64,000 nt of DNA, from positions 124,001 to 188,000 of the forward strand of contig CAJQUW010008029.1 in NCBI GenBank assembly GCA_907163375.1. The letters are read 5' to 3'. Positions 45,411-58,514 of this stretch are shown here, one piece after another (the first letter of the stretch is position 1; each line of letters begins with the position of its first letter). The notes beneath the pieces were generated by a model, which made no database searches, was not told where the DNA came from, and saw only the letters and a list, made by a program, of their open reading frames with translations. Both the position numbers and the translations under genes were made by a program. The stretch comes from Prostheceraeus crozeri. Taxonomy: Eukaryota; Platyhelminthes; Polycladida; Euryleptidae.

Positions 45411-46136
45411 CAGGGTGTATACCAAAACTCGCACCTCAATTTCCCTGGATTTTCCCGGTTTTTTAGGGATATTTTATCATGCAAGATACTGTCGTTTTTG
45501 GGAGCCCAAACCTACTTGCACCTGAGAGTAAATATTCGACAATTTAATGTTTCATTAACTACGCACCTGATACAAGAAAAAAACAAAATTACAATAATTC
45601 TATGGTATAGCAAAACAACTTTTATTCATCTCTTTCGAATAAGATACATATAAAAACAAAAAAAACAGGAGAACGAACAAAAAGCTTTATGAAATGATGT
45701 GAAGAATGAAAGGTTCGGTGTGCAGAAGTTCGGTACGTAGTTCACTAGATTAGGTGTGAAAAAGTTCGATACACAGTTCACTTTTCTCGCAATACGATCA
45801 CCTCCTCTTCCAATACCATGAGTTCCATTCTCCGCTTCTTGATTTCTGCCTCTTTCAACGCCAATTCTTGGGCCGCCCTCTTACGCTCTCTTACTGCCGC
45901 GTCATTGTCGTCTTTGTCTGCTTTCTGTTGGGCCAGTCTGTCTTTGCACCGTCACTTAATAACATATACCACCCAATACTACTAAAAATGGTAAGTTATG
46001 TTCAAACGGCAGAGCCTGTTTTTAACCATTATGTTTCGAATGCCAAAGTATTATCTTCATCTCCATTTTCCATGTCTTTTCCCGGTTTTCCCTGTCATTT
46101 TAAAATTCCGTCTTTTCCCGGTCGGTATACACCCTG
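45411..46136. mobile_element. non-autonomous hAT-like element, 726 bp
   Basis: Inverted ends CAGGGTGTATACC lie on both sides. Subterminal TTTTCCCGG motifs follow, repeated near both ends. A 5-bp direct repeat CAACT flanks it (45406-45410 and 46137-46141). CAGGGTG ends suggest hAT, but hAT normally duplicates 8 bp, so the superfamily is uncertain. No transposase is seen. Confidence 0.62.
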
Positions 46137-46141
46137 CAACT

Positions 46142-46915
46142 AAACATTCAACAGAACATGAGCAGTCCTAATAGCATATAAGTAGTCTCACTCGGAATAT
46201 TCGTATACGAATGCTTCTGCTTGAGATGCTTTTTTACACCCGAAATCGTTCATGTTGAAGTAATTGTTTGAATATACAATATGAATGTACAGATGTCAAT
46301 TATCAAAAAGCTCAAAAAGGAAAAATGTCATAACATTTAATAGGTTTCAAGGGTTTTGAGTTTACATTGGAAATACATGCAATTATACAAGTTGATTAAG
46401 ACTTCGATATGCAAATATGACAAATACCTTGTAATCATGCTTCAGCATGTTTGAGCATATATATTTAATTCAATTTCCAATATTTCATGCGTGTTCTTGA
46501 AAAAAACCTTAAATTAAAAAACAGATTGTCATTTACGAAAAATTGCTCATAAATTCCCCATCCCTGCCGTGTTATGAGATTATGATGAAAGACGTGATGG
46601 ATAGTGCTGTTACGACATGCACTGTCGCAGCTTGCTTATTATTGCATTGTCTTGCTGCAGACAGTCCATGCAATATGAACTCAACATCCGACTCAAGACA
46701 AGTGCGTTGGCTTAACGTCTCAAGGTTTAGGAAATGTATGAATCGGTTTGCTATAAGCCGCACAGTTGATTAATCAGCATGCTATTTAAAGTAATTCACA
46801 TTTTTTCATAACTCGAGATATTTTTATTGGGAATTATAAACATCTGGTAATATAAACTAAAAAGTCATTTACAAAATTCAGAAAAAATCTGGTAAGCAAA
46901 TCTAAGAATAAAAAA
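46142..46915. other. intronic, no gene recognised
   Basis: Non-coding AT-rich DNA. Nothing is recognised. Confidence 0.5.
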
Positions 46916-46918
46916 ATC

Positions 46919-47165
46919 CTAGGAAACTTGTTGGCCAAATGCCGACCGTGAAATTAATGCCCATGCAATAGCTTTCAAGAGCGTAATGCTGAGGCGAGTC
47001 AATATGGTGGACTTAGCTTCACCAAAAGAAATTTCAGTTAGTGTCGCCAAACGAGTTGCAATTCGGTCAACCGTTTCGGTGGCAGGCTCCCCTAATTCAC
47101 TGAAGATGGAAATAGCGAGGGGACGCATGTCTAGCCCCAGCTCTCACATTTCGGGCCATTTTTGC
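46919..47165 (-). pseudogene. possible retroelement-derived protein fragment
   Basis: The minus-strand frame contains MRPLAISIFSELGEPATETV, then IATRLATLTEISFGEAKSTI and LTRLSITLLKAIAWALISRS. This combination resembles C-terminal sequences that follow reverse transcriptases in several animal retroelements. I cannot assign a family, and the match is by memory of the motif only. Confidence 0.3.
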
Positions 47166-47327
47166 GAAGTAATTTACAAGTATTTTACATTAAAGTAATT
47201 GTCATTCCCACGCGACCATGCTAAACGGTGGTAAGCGAAATGCATTGTGGTTTGTGATGACGTGTATTTCTGCATAACCGAATATCTGGTTTACCCTGGC
47301 TCCACAACTTGATTCATAATCATAGTA

Positions 47328-47997
47328 CAGGGTTTATTCAAACAATTGGCAGCTTTAAACAGACTGTTATTCCTCAAATTCAGTATTCGAGAAATTTTAA
47401 GGAAATCATACTCCAGCAACAAGGTGCACAACCACGTTCTCCCACGAAATTGACCACTTAAATGAAGAACGTTTGGTGATCGCGGCGATATTGATCAAGG
47501 ATTTGCAAAAAAATGGCTTCCAAGAAAACCGGATCTATCTCCTGTCAGACTTCTACTTTTGAGGTACGATTGAGAAGTGAGCGTGTCATCTCAGGTTGCC
47601 GAATTCCTTGGCGAATGAAGAGCGATGAAATGAACACAGACTTGTCTTCAAGCATCATTCAAAACTGGTGAATGCCGTCTTAGACGTTCTTTATCGATAA
47701 GAATTGGTAGCAAAGGTAAACGGTGATGTTTTTGAATGACAAATTATGTTCCTCTCTTTTAAAATTTCTTATTAACATTTTTGCTCGATAATAGGAGATA
47801 TTGAGTAAAAATCATGCAAGATTAAATGATAAAATCTCAGAAAATGCATGGCCTTCATCACCGAAAATTTTCATGAAAAGTATATTTGACATAATTATGT
47901 GAACATGTTGTAAAATCCAGAAAGAAGCAGGTTTACATCGTTCGCACTTGCTGAGATATCAACATTTACTTTTTGCAGCAACTTTTGAATCACCCTG
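47328..47997. mobile_element. decayed mariner-like element, 670 bp
   Basis: TA dinucleotides (47326-47327 and 47998-47999) flank inverted ends CAGGGTTTATTCAAA and CAGGGTGATTCAAAA. Inside, weak mariner-like transposase matches occur (a DHLNEERLV stretch and RSPDLSP-like wording in another frame), consistent with the C-terminal third of the protein. Confidence 0.62.
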
Positions 47998-47999
47998 TA

Positions 48000-50325
48000 C
48001 TTGTCCATTACACCACATTACACTACATTTTCATGGATTGAAAGCAGTCTCTTTAAAAAATGTCTTACCTTTTTGTTCTACATTTTTTAACTGTATTCAG
48101 GTGTTCCCATGAAAATTTTACTGTTATGACTAACCGTAAAAAGGCTTGGTTTGGAAGACGCCGTATCTCAAGGACTTAATAAATATGCGATTGTCAACCT
48201 GTCGAGAATGTAACCAACTCTACTGTCAAATGAAAAATAAGTGCAATAAGCACAAGATCCTCTTTCGCTGATGCTGAGTAACTGCGACGATATCGCAACG
48301 ACAACCAATGCTAAAAACGAAGGGCTGATCATTGTCTTCACCCCCAAAAATTGAACATCTGTAAGGCAGAAGATGATTGGTGCCCAAACAATGGACTAAA
48401 TGATGTGCTGGCCCACCTAGTAAGACTTTCATTTTCCAAAGCTATGGAATCTGATAGGATCTCGAACAGATTCTGCAAGTTCGCATCGCCTTTTATATGT
48501 GAATATGTGAACCTATTGCCACAACCACATCATAAACAGCTGTGTTCTTCAACGGGAAGTTCCTTCCTTATTTAAGATATGCTGTTTCTCTAATTCTCCC
48601 TAGAAGTATCACAATGATGTAGATCAACTGAGACCCATACATCTGCTAAGTCCTCCTGCCAAACTACAAGAAAGCCATATTCTGAATGAAAAACGTGCAT
48701 CATAGTTTTCCTTGTCACAATTTGCGTATAACGGAAACATATTTTTTAGATATTACTGACAGCGTTTCTGATTTTCAATTTTTTGAGGCCTACCCTGGGA
48801 CAGGCTTATTGAAGGCGAATTTTAGGACCATTTTGTGAAGATACCATTTTGATAAGGAGCCACAGTCACAATTTACCTTTAGAATGCTGCTTTATTTGTC
48901 ATGCTATCATGATGCTCAATTTGAGTAGGCATTTCTGCAACCACCCACGGAAAACACAAGCTGTCCGAATCATGATCACAAATGCATTTTTAATGCAATA
49001 CCAATCACTAATTCTCGAGGTAGTAGACGACAACGGTGTTAAATCGTTGGGTCGTCGACACACGCTGTTTTAAATGTCTAGCTTAAACACAAGATATACA
49101 TGCAATTACTATCAATGAAGATCTCGTGAGTTGAAAAGTGTTCTCTATGACATCCTATGTGTGGCCTATATAATGCAAAATTTCTCAATAGAAATTAATG
49201 ATAGAATTAATCAAAAGATATCTTTCTATCATTCTTGATATGTTTTAAAAGTATGTGAGTTGAAAACAAAACTATTTAAGTTTCTTCAGCAAATGAAATT
49301 CATGTAACAACAATGAAAAAAATTGAAAAAGTGAATTTTGAATTGAAATTCACAAATCGAATTCAAGCGTAGAATTCAGCGCCAAATTGGGACTTTTGTG
49401 TATATTTTAATACGAAAAAGTGTGTTTGTAATCAATTAAATAGAAATTGTTTTTTTGACCTAAATGTTGACAGTCGCGTGGAATTTTTCATTTTCGTCTG
49501 AGCAATTTCAATTTCATTTATACAAAATAATAAACGGAATTATTATAAAAACAGAATTATCGAACTCCCTACAGTCAGCACATATTTTAAGTACAAAAAA
49601 GTTCATTGTTTTAGATAATCAAAAAGCGGATTCTAACATGTAGGTTGAAAGATTTCTCCCCTAAAACATAAGTTGTTTCATCAGCTATGACCTCATTGTA
49701 ACTGTCTAGCGAAATTTGGCTTCTCCAAACTCAAAATTCGCTAAAGTGGTGTGATATATTCTGTTCCAAGGTATCTCCTTCTACCAACAGTCTCAAATTT
49801 TATATGCGTGCTTACTTTTCGCAGTCATCATGCGCAGAGTGCACTGACAGCGTGTGATAATTTCCCTGAGGAAGTCATTGTAAACACTTCGAAGAGAGGA
49901 ACATTGATCAGTCACTGAAGTGTGAGAGCTCAACGTATCATCCACTACACAACTTGATTTCTGAAAATCAACATTTTCATACTGTTTCTTGTAGTACAAC
50001 CAGATAATTTAACTTATTTCTCTCAAAACCATGGACTTTGTTTAATCAGAGTTTGTCTGGACATAATGAGCAATTGAGCTCAGCAGAAGAATGACAGAAC
50101 ATTTACTTTTTTATAAGTTTTCATTACAAAGCTTATGAGAGAGTTACTACAATCGAAATGAATTGTTGAGTCATATCACATGTCAATCAAGCTTTTTACT
50201 ACTGTGATTGTCTTTCATTGATTTAGACGTACATGTGATTTACAATTCATTGAATAAACATCATGTCTTGTGAATCGAGAAGGTTAGTTTGATCAGCATG
50301 TCTTTATTGTTCTTTTTTGGAGCCA
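48000..50325. other. GOPC intron 2: no gene recognised
   Basis: Long AT-rich non-coding stretch. Short open frames are without domains. Confidence 0.5.
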
Positions 50326-50329
50326 CATA

Positions 50330-50400
50330 AATCCGAGAGTGGTAGCTTGATGGTTGCGTCTGGGCTAGCGATAGCTTGGTTTGAATTCTTGGTGTCAGGG
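50330..50400 (+). mobile_element. possible tRNA-derived SINE head
   Basis: An A-box-like TGGTAGCTTGATGGTTGCG (about 50340-50358) and a B-box-like TTGGTTTGAATTC (about 50376-50388) lie 17 bases apart, which is closer than usual. The following GC-richer 300-400 bases may be its body. The 3' end is not defined. Confidence 0.4.
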
Positions 50401-51333
50401 TTGGCCTTTGATTGGTTCCTTGCCCCTACGAGCTGGCGCTTATAACACCGCTGTATCTGGTAATGTGCCTCTGAGACGCCAGAGTCAGCGCTAGTCAGCA
50501 CGTCCATGACAATGTGGAGGATTGTGGACAGCCTTGTTTTCATTGGATGTCAGCATGACACAGGTGCTAACGAACTAGAGTTAGGGAGCTTCAGCCATGT
50601 CACTGTCGGCTTAATGGAGTATCCCTCCATGCCTGCATCCAGTGGAACTCTCAGTGAATGGTGCAGGGCTGCTGTTAGCTACTCTGGGTCGCACTCTGCA
50701 CCTTCGAATGTTTCCGAAACAAAATGGTTTCACTTTCCGTCATACCTGTCCGCCTGGGGAAGTAGCAACGCTTTCAGCTTAGTTTACTGACCACAGCTTT
50801 ATTTGAGCCACTTGCTAGTGTAAAAAGTAATTCGACCTTAACTTCTTGGCATGGCTTCGCTCCTTGGGTGAGGATGGGAAAAGCAAAAAATGAAAAAATC
50901 CAGTCAGAAAATGCATGTATTATCTGGCTGGATCCCACAACTCCTTACGTCGATTCGCTTGAGATTGGCAGAATTCCGGAAACTGAAAAGATGATAACTC
51001 TAATGCAACCCACCCCACCTTTCCCTGGATTATTACTGCATGTTTTCGTGAATCTCGTGAACTAACAAATTTCATCCGATTATGGTGGAAATCCGTAAAT
51101 TGACGGAGAAATACGACCACTGACGTAGAGAGATAAATCTGAGAAAAATTGATGCTCTCTTGAAATAATACCAGTATTTATATCTAAGATATCTAGAATA
51201 TGATCAGTTAGATGTTCATAGAAATTCACCACAATCTAGAAGCATTTCCATAATCGCCAGTAACATGTAATAATAGACAGAAATTACTGCATATGAATTC
51301 AAGTGGCAATACTAGAAATATTCAGCAACATAC

Positions 51334-51612
51334 CTGAATCGCAAGAATGTATTTTTTCAGATCCTCGTTTTCACGAAGCAGAATCTCCCTCTGGGCGCGC
51401 AGTGTCATTTCATTGGAACGAGATACTTTCCGGGTTTGGATTTCCTCTTCAAATTTCCTGTTTATTCCTTCAGAATCCTCGCAACCTTGTTGTTGCTGCA
51501 ACTTAAGTTGTAAGGAGTGCAGTTGAAGAACCAATGTTTGAATTTCCTGTTCAAGTGACAGTTTTTCTGTACTTGTGTTTTCCAGGTCCGTTTTCAAAGC
51601 AACAATCTGAGC
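51334..51612 (-). CDS. GOPC: GOPC exon 2: coiled coil
   Basis: A 279-base, 93-residue exon in phase 0 at both ends (acceptor CATTACAG, donor GTATGT) encodes residues about 73-165. It begins AQIVALKTDLEN, aligning with the AQL-DLKSELTE start of the vertebrate GOPC coiled coil. EQEIQTLVLQLHSLQLKLQQ and LLRENEDLKKYILAIQ keep the heptad pattern and the RKENEALRRHI-type stretch. The central Ser/Glu-rich portion is less conserved and shorter than in vertebrates. The frame runs directly into exon 3 at the point where human GOPC reads [11 protein letters not shown]. Confidence 0.93.
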
Positions 51613-51750
51613 CTGTAATGATATAGGCCTATATGAAATTTCTCAGACTCAAAAATATCTTGAATTGAATTCAGCGATACCATTTACCACTGACGTTGTG
51701 ATAGTGCAACACTTTGTACTCACGTACCTTTAAAAACAAACACTTTACAG

Positions 51751-51850
51751 CAGAGATGCGGAGTCGGAGTCCTACCATTTTTGCCGGAGTCGGAGTTGTA
51801 GTCCTATCAAATGATTGGACTCCAGACTACGGCCAATAACTGGACCCGAA
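51751..51850 (+). repeat. GGAGTCGGAGT-type repeat, possible hAT MITE end
   Basis: CAGAGATGCGGAGTCGGAGTC starts a short stretch with repeated GGAGTCGGAGT and its complement-like GGACTCCAGACTAC. Similar ends occur on hAT MITEs. No second terminus was identified. Confidence 0.35.
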
Positions 51851-51859
51851 ATATGATGT

Positions 51860-53580
51860 AAATCCTCATGATTGCTATCACTGTCTTGATGTCAGCCTTC
51901 TCCGTCCAACAAAAGTGGAGAGACAGCAGTGCATGCAAAGCTTGTAATAGTTGAGGCAATGAACCGTGATAGTGAAAAAAAGGATTGTCTTTTCACTCGT
52001 TTATTTAGTAGAGAAGACAAGCCTTCCTAGCCTCGATCACACCTACGCACCAAAGGTCACATCAGAGACAAAAATAAAATATTAGTTTGTTTGAGAACAT
52101 TACCTCTTAACGTGATGTCAGTCGTGTGTGATGGCTTCCTCCGAAGCCATATTGCTGTTCTAATCTTTTTAACCCGATTTAGAAGGCATTTTGATATAGC
52201 TTCGTTTTCGAACTTTCGTTCTAGACAACTGCAGAAGGGCCTGCGTTGCAACATTTGAGGTAAATGAGTATCTGATCCATGTTTGTCATGAACACCCGCT
52301 TGTTAACCATAAATTGATACTGATCATACAAATAAAGACTAGCTGCATTTCAGCATTGATCAAATTTGATTTCAGTAGGCTTGAATATACTTAACTATGT
52401 TTTGAAAAAACGTTGTGTTAACGCAACGTCAGCAAAATTCCATCAATTTACTCGAAAAATCAACTCTAGAGCTGACTTCAAAAAAGCAGATCCGGTTCAG
52501 CAAAAGTCACATAATGCTCCGAGAAAGTTCGATACATGAAAAAATGAAAAAAAATGCTAGAATGTTGATCTGTGGTTTCGAACCATTGACCTTTGACAAC
52601 CCATGTCACAAGTCATGTCACAATCAACTACACTGTGTCAACTTTATCAAAGTTAGCATTCTTTAAGGTTTTGTATCAATACTCTCTGCATAAGCACAAT
52701 TATTTGAATTGTGCAGTACGATATCCATTTCATGAAAGGCATTGATATCTAGGCAATCTACAATGGGACAAATATCACAATTTTCGTCATTATTTGTTTC
52801 TCTGCAGAATACCATGGAAGAAGGGCTTCGCGGTGACGATGGTGAGGCTTTGATTTTGGATGACAAAGTTTCAAGAGGGGGTGACGGATATCTTGATGTT
52901 CATCATTATTCCATCAGTTCCTAATGGACGAGGAAAATGTACGCTGCAGGTAAAGAGGAGTTGGTGGAGATTGTTATTGAGTTAAACCCCAGTCAAGAAT
53001 TACTGGGATTATTGAAGTTCAGATTCATAGTGTTTCGGATTTAAGATTTGCAAAAGTTTTCTCGCTAATGTTGGTCGCTCCGATCATTATTGAAGAAGAT
53101 AGCAGGCGCACGAAAATTGGTTCACCTAATGATGTCACCATCCTCTTCTCAGCATTCCTCACTGCATGCAAACTACACAGCGTGTGACCGAAATGATATT
53201 ACAACACGCACGCCACTCACTAGTTGTTGTCCAAAAGCCGACTAACAGCTTGTTGCTTGAGTGTGTGTGCCATTTCCTATAGTATGCGATATACAACTCA
53301 TCCCTTCTAAACAACGAAGACTGAATGAGCAAGTTGTCTAATTCTGTGGTTTGCAATCATAATACTGCATGTACCTCTTCTAAATAGATATATTTCTTTC
53401 ATTTCATATAACTTCGATGAGTTAGCGTGTATATATTTTTTTGATAACTTTGCTATGATTGCTTGAATGTTTGTATTCACCTATACTTATGTAGCCTTGC
53501 TATGTTGGAAAACTTGTAATTCTTGATTTCCGATATCTTTGAAATAAACGGTTATTATTATGATTATAATTATTATTATT
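51860..53580. other. GOPC intron 1, left part: no gene recognised
   Basis: Non-coding. Nothing is recognised. Confidence 0.5.
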
Positions 53581-53589
53581 TTAATGTCC

Positions 53590-54545
53590 TGTTCAGCACT
53601 GAAGCTTCATTAAGCGACGTTTTTGAACACGACGACTTCAAGCAGTACGCAACAAGGTGTCAAAAGTGTGAAATGTCTGTTTCCAGTTTCGAACAGACGT
53701 GCATGGATTGAGATGCACAGGAGTTGTATCAAGAATGTCGTCTGTGCCAGCACTACGCTGAATTTGTTTTCAAAATTCCCTTAACACAACAAAAAAAAGA
53801 AAGATTGCGCTGGATGGCTAGTATTTAAGCATTTGAGTGGCTCAATGGAAAATGCAACTCGGAGATCATTCTACAGAAATTTGAAGAATATGCCCAACCA
53901 CAAAAGAACAAATGAATTGGTCGGTTCAAATTCAACCAAGGATCACAGCGTGATGGTGAGCCCTTTAACAACTTAGGTGATAGACTTAAGACCACTAGCT
54001 ATGGATTGACTTCCATGATTCACATGAGCGACTTTTTTGACCGTGGGCAAAGTTTGAAATATCACAAGATCAAATGCGTTTTTATGCGTGATGGTGAGGA
54101 TTCCACCATTCCTATTTACACTGTCAGGTCAAGATTCAAGGAATGTGCTGCCAAAGCTGATCATTGATCCATGAAGTCTAAGTCGTGAAACCGATGTGGT
54201 AAGAAGTCGCGTTCGCGGCCAGTTGGTCATTGCCCTGCCTTGGGAGCTCAATACCAGCATGAAGTGGAATCATTGGTGCATAAAGTGCGGACAGCTACAA
54301 AATACTCAGATATACTACAACATACTGATATGTTTTAACGGATCCTTAAAATCCCGAGAAGTGGTCAGTGAATCATGACACCGAAGGGAATAAAATACCA
54401 TTCAGAATCGACACAGGCACCAAGTGTGACACTATTCATGTTCTTGACGTAAAGACATTGGAGGTCAGATGATCAAATCGAATTCTGCTATCCCAGAATT
54501 CAGACTTCTTGCAGCAGACCAGGAATTAGCATGGTACTAGCTGTT
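53590..54545 (+). mobile_element. fossil Ty3/gypsy-type gag-protease fragment
   Basis: Parts seen are a gag-like stretch (KFEEYAQPQ, then RFKFNQGSQRDGEPFNNL), a zinc-knuckle-like region and a protease-like FRIDTGTKCD. Wording and order fit the gag region of animal Ty3/gypsy elements. The copy is old, incomplete and broken several times. Ends are approximate and no LTRs were recognised. It lies in GOPC intron 1, antisense to the gene. Confidence 0.65.
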
Positions 54546-54549
54546 ACAC

Positions 54550-56195
54550 CATCAAGAACTTTTGGTGATGACCATTCTGTTACAACAGGAAAGTAAAAAA
54601 GTTGATGAAATTTATGTCTTGTTCAGATGATCTCATGCTGTGATTTCAGGATTTCTTTTCTAATTAAATCTAAAAGTTTTATTGAAATACTACTTGATGG
54701 AGTTTTAGTCTGCGCTGAATGACACGAAGTGAAGAGGTGAACCGCGTAGCCATGCATCCGCGTTACCTTCCGCTTCCAATCTAGAGGCATACCAGCAACC
54801 TCAGAGGCCCCTAGGCGTTCACAACGCTAACATCGATCATCTCACCCCTATTCGGACGATACTGAGAAGTTTTTTTTCGTTTGTCATTGCTACGACCAAC
54901 TGAATCTCATAAAAGGAAGGGATTCTCAACGTGTTGCTCATCTGCTCGTATTTCACTAGTTAGCTGATCGTATTATTGTATGCTTCTAATACACTTATCG
55001 AGCTATTGTGCTTTTCTTCCACGTTATTCCCACTCTTCTCTCCGCGTCTACATGTGAAACTCTCTTTGCTAACACTTTTACTCTCAGCGTTGGAAAAGCA
55101 TACCCACCTTTGAAAACATGCATCCTCAAATATGTCAACGTGGATGGTTTTCTTAAATTTTTTCGAAAATCTTTCAATTAATTACAATTTGCAAGTTTTC
55201 AAAGATGGGATCGTAGCAATGGGATTTGAAACCATCTGCGAGTATGCCATCAGCTATTGATGATGTGGGTACGAAAACAAGACAAAGAGGACGAAAGTGT
55301 AGTTTGAAGGCACTAAGAAACACTTCTACTCATTTCGTTTTTCGGGAGATTTCTGTAAGCTTACCATTATTTCTGATCGACATCAATATTCCCTCTTTCA
55401 CATCGCTTGGATATGGTTGTTTAAGTGAACACTAAAATATGATTTTCATCACAAGGATCACCGGTTTCTACGCAAAGGGGGTATTGATGAAATATAACAA
55501 GGAATGATATGAACTACTGTATTTTCTCGAATACCACCTGCACCTCAATCTAGATGCTTTACAAGTTTTATTGTAACACCACTTCCAATGGATTGTGACG
55601 ACTCGTAAGTCTGACATTTATAAACCCTAACAATGACTATCAGTAACTCTAGCTGTTTATCAGAAGACCGACCTGTAAGTTCTTGATTTACAGATAATCA
55701 ATATGATGTGGACCATAAATTCATGATTTATTCCACGCGGTAGGCCTATTACTTTTTATCATCATATACCTGGGAATTCAAATATATTTTCATTGGCATC
55801 TTCAGCTAAGTTCCTACAAATTCTTACCAGCTGGTGCAATAGAATCGATAGCCGCTCAATTATATTAAATCGTTCAGCTCTATTAAAAGAAGTCCATGTA
55901 TATGTAAAATCATAAAAAATCAAGTGGTCAATGCCACAGCGTCAGTCGACATAAATGTCTAGCTAGCTCTAGTACCTGAAAATCTTGAGTCAGAGTTCAT
56001 TGTCACAGCCACGACCATGCATCTCTTTGATTTATTGCTTTTGGCTTTCAATCTCTCATCATCGATGAACACATTGTCTGCATTTAATTAGTGAAAAATC
56101 GACAGAGTCAAATTGAAATATCGAAAACTTATGTATAGTCACTTAGATTGCAAAGTTACCGAGTGAGCACTACAAACTGATGCAGACTACAATAG
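54550..56195. other. intronic, no gene recognised
   Basis: Non-coding DNA in GOPC intron 1. Nothing is recognised. Confidence 0.5.
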
Positions 56196-56199
56196 ACGA

Positions 56200-56602
56200 A
56201 ATCTGCATAGAATAGGTCAGAAATTATGAAAATGAAGAAGTTGCTAACAAACTAGAAGCTCAGCATCCAAACCAGAATACGGTTTATGGAGTGTTACATC
56301 TGGTCTGTCCTTCGCTACGGGTCAGACACATAGACCTTCAACGCTGATTACATTGTGCTCTAAAATCGCCAGAGCAAAGCCTGATTTGTTTGGGCACGTA
56401 ATACGAAAAGAACGAGAGCTACCGCTGATACTGACCGGGAAGATCGAGGGGAAGAGAGCGAGAGGACGACAGCGAATGGTGTGCCTAGAAGACATTAAGC
56501 AATGGACAGGGCTAACAATGAGACAACTCACCACCTCTGCAAGAAACCGCGAGGAGGTTTCCGGCATAGTGTGCCAACTGCGACCCGCAGATGCGACCTA
56601 AT
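56200..56602 (+). pseudogene. LINE 3'-end relic
   Basis: The plus-strand frame ending at 56601 reads LFGHVIRKERELPLILTGKI, then GKRARGRQRM and IKQWTGLTMRQLTTSARNRE. The FGHV-R, TGKIEGKR-RGRQR and W-G motifs mark the extreme C-terminus of LINE ORF2 proteins. The upstream reverse transcriptase is not present in recognisable form, so this is a 5'-truncated copy. Confidence 0.6.
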
Positions 56603-56604
56603 GA

Positions 56605-58295
56605 ATGGATGGAGATCGCAAAAACATCACATAACCCGTGGGCTATAATCCACAATATGCTTTGAATGAAAAAGTTATGTTACAAAATAGACCCTTAGAG
56701 AAGCAAACTGACGTTGTCAGTTGGTGAGAGGCAGTGATGTCCGGAAGGCACACTACTACCTAAAAATTTAGCTACGAAGTGTATAACTGAAGGCTGACTA
56801 TAGGTTAAACCTAAACATGAAGTCTCAGAGTAGTAATTGGCCAAAATATTGTCAGCAATAGAACGGATTAGCAAACATCGGTTCGATTAACGCTAAAACA
56901 CATGGACACTGATGACATCGAAGACATTAGCAACCGTATCAGGGATGGTCCGCTCCGATCACCAATTTTTCATATTTTTCCAGATCACCTAACATTGAAT
57001 TTCTCATATTTTCTGACATCACAAAAGAGCCATTCTTACGTCAATAACAATAATCAAGCAATCAAACCTATGTTTGAATTACTCATGAGTCACACTGCCA
57101 TTTGCCACTTCAAACAGCACAAGAATCCTGTCATGTCCGTAGTCGTCATAATATTCATCACAATATTCGTCTTGAGATAATTCGATAGGCATCCTTTTCT
57201 TCATGGAAATCATAGTCACAACACAATGCTACAACAATGCTACGTCCTGGATTCTTTTTATTGCTGTGCATTTGCCTTTTACACCTTGCTTTTAACTGAT
57301 TTCCATTTGTTTGTGAACCATTTGATTCGCCGCAAAAGATCGCGATAACACCTGACTGTTTTTGGTGGATTTTGGTCATGGCACCAAATGATGAGGCAGA
57401 AAAGCAATGCAAGAGATGCATACTTATTTGGCATATTCACAATTACATGAAAGGTCACTCCCCATATCTATTGATAGCTTAGCACATGATAGAAAATAAC
57501 CGACATCAGCAAACAATCTAATACAGTGCATAGGTGATTGAATAAATTTGAAATCCACAAAAAAATCTAAATTCAATGCTCTGCTACTTTTTTCCGGAAT
57601 CCTAATGGATATGTTTCCGGAAAATCATCCTGTTCTCCGAAATTTTTGGAAATTGAGCATTCGGTCGCATCGACTATTGGTACCGGTAATTGTGAACGAA
57701 TCTACCATTGTGAACTCATGCAAAAAGTTCACAAAAATCAAAAACGCACAAAAAATATAAATGAGTTGATCCCTGAAACGTCAAGGACATGATTTTCAAG
57801 GCAAATTAAATTGCCGGTAAAAGTAGGAATTAGCAACGAGAATATGCCACAGGTGGCAAATGCGTGTCCTTTGCATCATTTTGAGTTCCATCAGGCATAT
57901 TTACAATTACACGGATTATTTTCTGCAATTTCATTACATGCGTTTCAGCTAGACTGACAGACTCTACACCCTCAAATGATTCAAATTTGCACTCTCAGAT
58001 TGCAATGTAGCCGGCCTATTTCTGTTGTATTGCATGGCACTCCACGTTCCCGCACTACTTACCACAGCTCAAACCGACTGACGCGTTGATGAACTGGTGC
58101 GGAACAGCTTCATAACGATGCACCCATATGCACACCGTCATTCTTCTATATGTGCTATATCACTCTACGAACATTGTTACGCATATTGACATATTGGTTA
58201 ACTTAAATGCCTTTCCTTTTGCTTTTCTGAATTCACCGCGCATCAAATTTCTAACAAACATGTCATTTAGTTGATTGAAGCCTGTAATAAAAACT
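56605..58295. other. GOPC intron 1, right part: no gene recognised
   Basis: Non-coding AT-rich DNA. Nothing is recognised. Confidence 0.5.
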
Positions 58296-58298
58296 AAC

Positions 58299-58514
58299 CT
58301 CTAAACGTGCATTGTTTTCAAATATTGTTTGAGCCTTTTGACAAACTTGCGCAAAAGCAGCACTTAGTCCACCAAGTTTTTGCCTTCCTTCGTTAACAAT
58401 TTCACTTTGATCTTCATCAATCTCACCTAAAAGTATATCTAAATCGACAAAACTCTTGTCAAAATCAGACTCAAGTAGGTCTAGCCATCGGAAAGCATTG
58501 GAGGCCGTGGCCAT
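58299..58514 (-). CDS. GOPC: GOPC exon 1: N-terminus
   Basis: The first coding exon has 72 codons. The ATG at 58514 has a good context (A at -3, G at +4). [20 protein letters not shown], then [10 protein letters not shown] and [20 protein letters not shown] align closely with vertebrate GOPC from its FRWLEVLEKEFDKAFVD motif. The vertebrate Gly-rich leader is absent, so the protein starts about 30 residues later. The exon ends LE before donor GTTAGT, in phase 0, and continues in exon 2 6.7 kb away. The ARID1 stop codon lies 2.5 kb upstream on the same strand, so the GOPC promoter must lie in that gap or in unrecognised 5' exons. Confidence 0.95.

Noticed and set aside
49868-49905. CCCTGAGGAAG...CTTCGAAGAG, resembling a hammerhead core
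   Set aside because: No proper stem II, and GAAA is not in place.
54995-55435. Short frames on both strands in GOPC intron 1
   Set aside because: No domains, consistent with chance.
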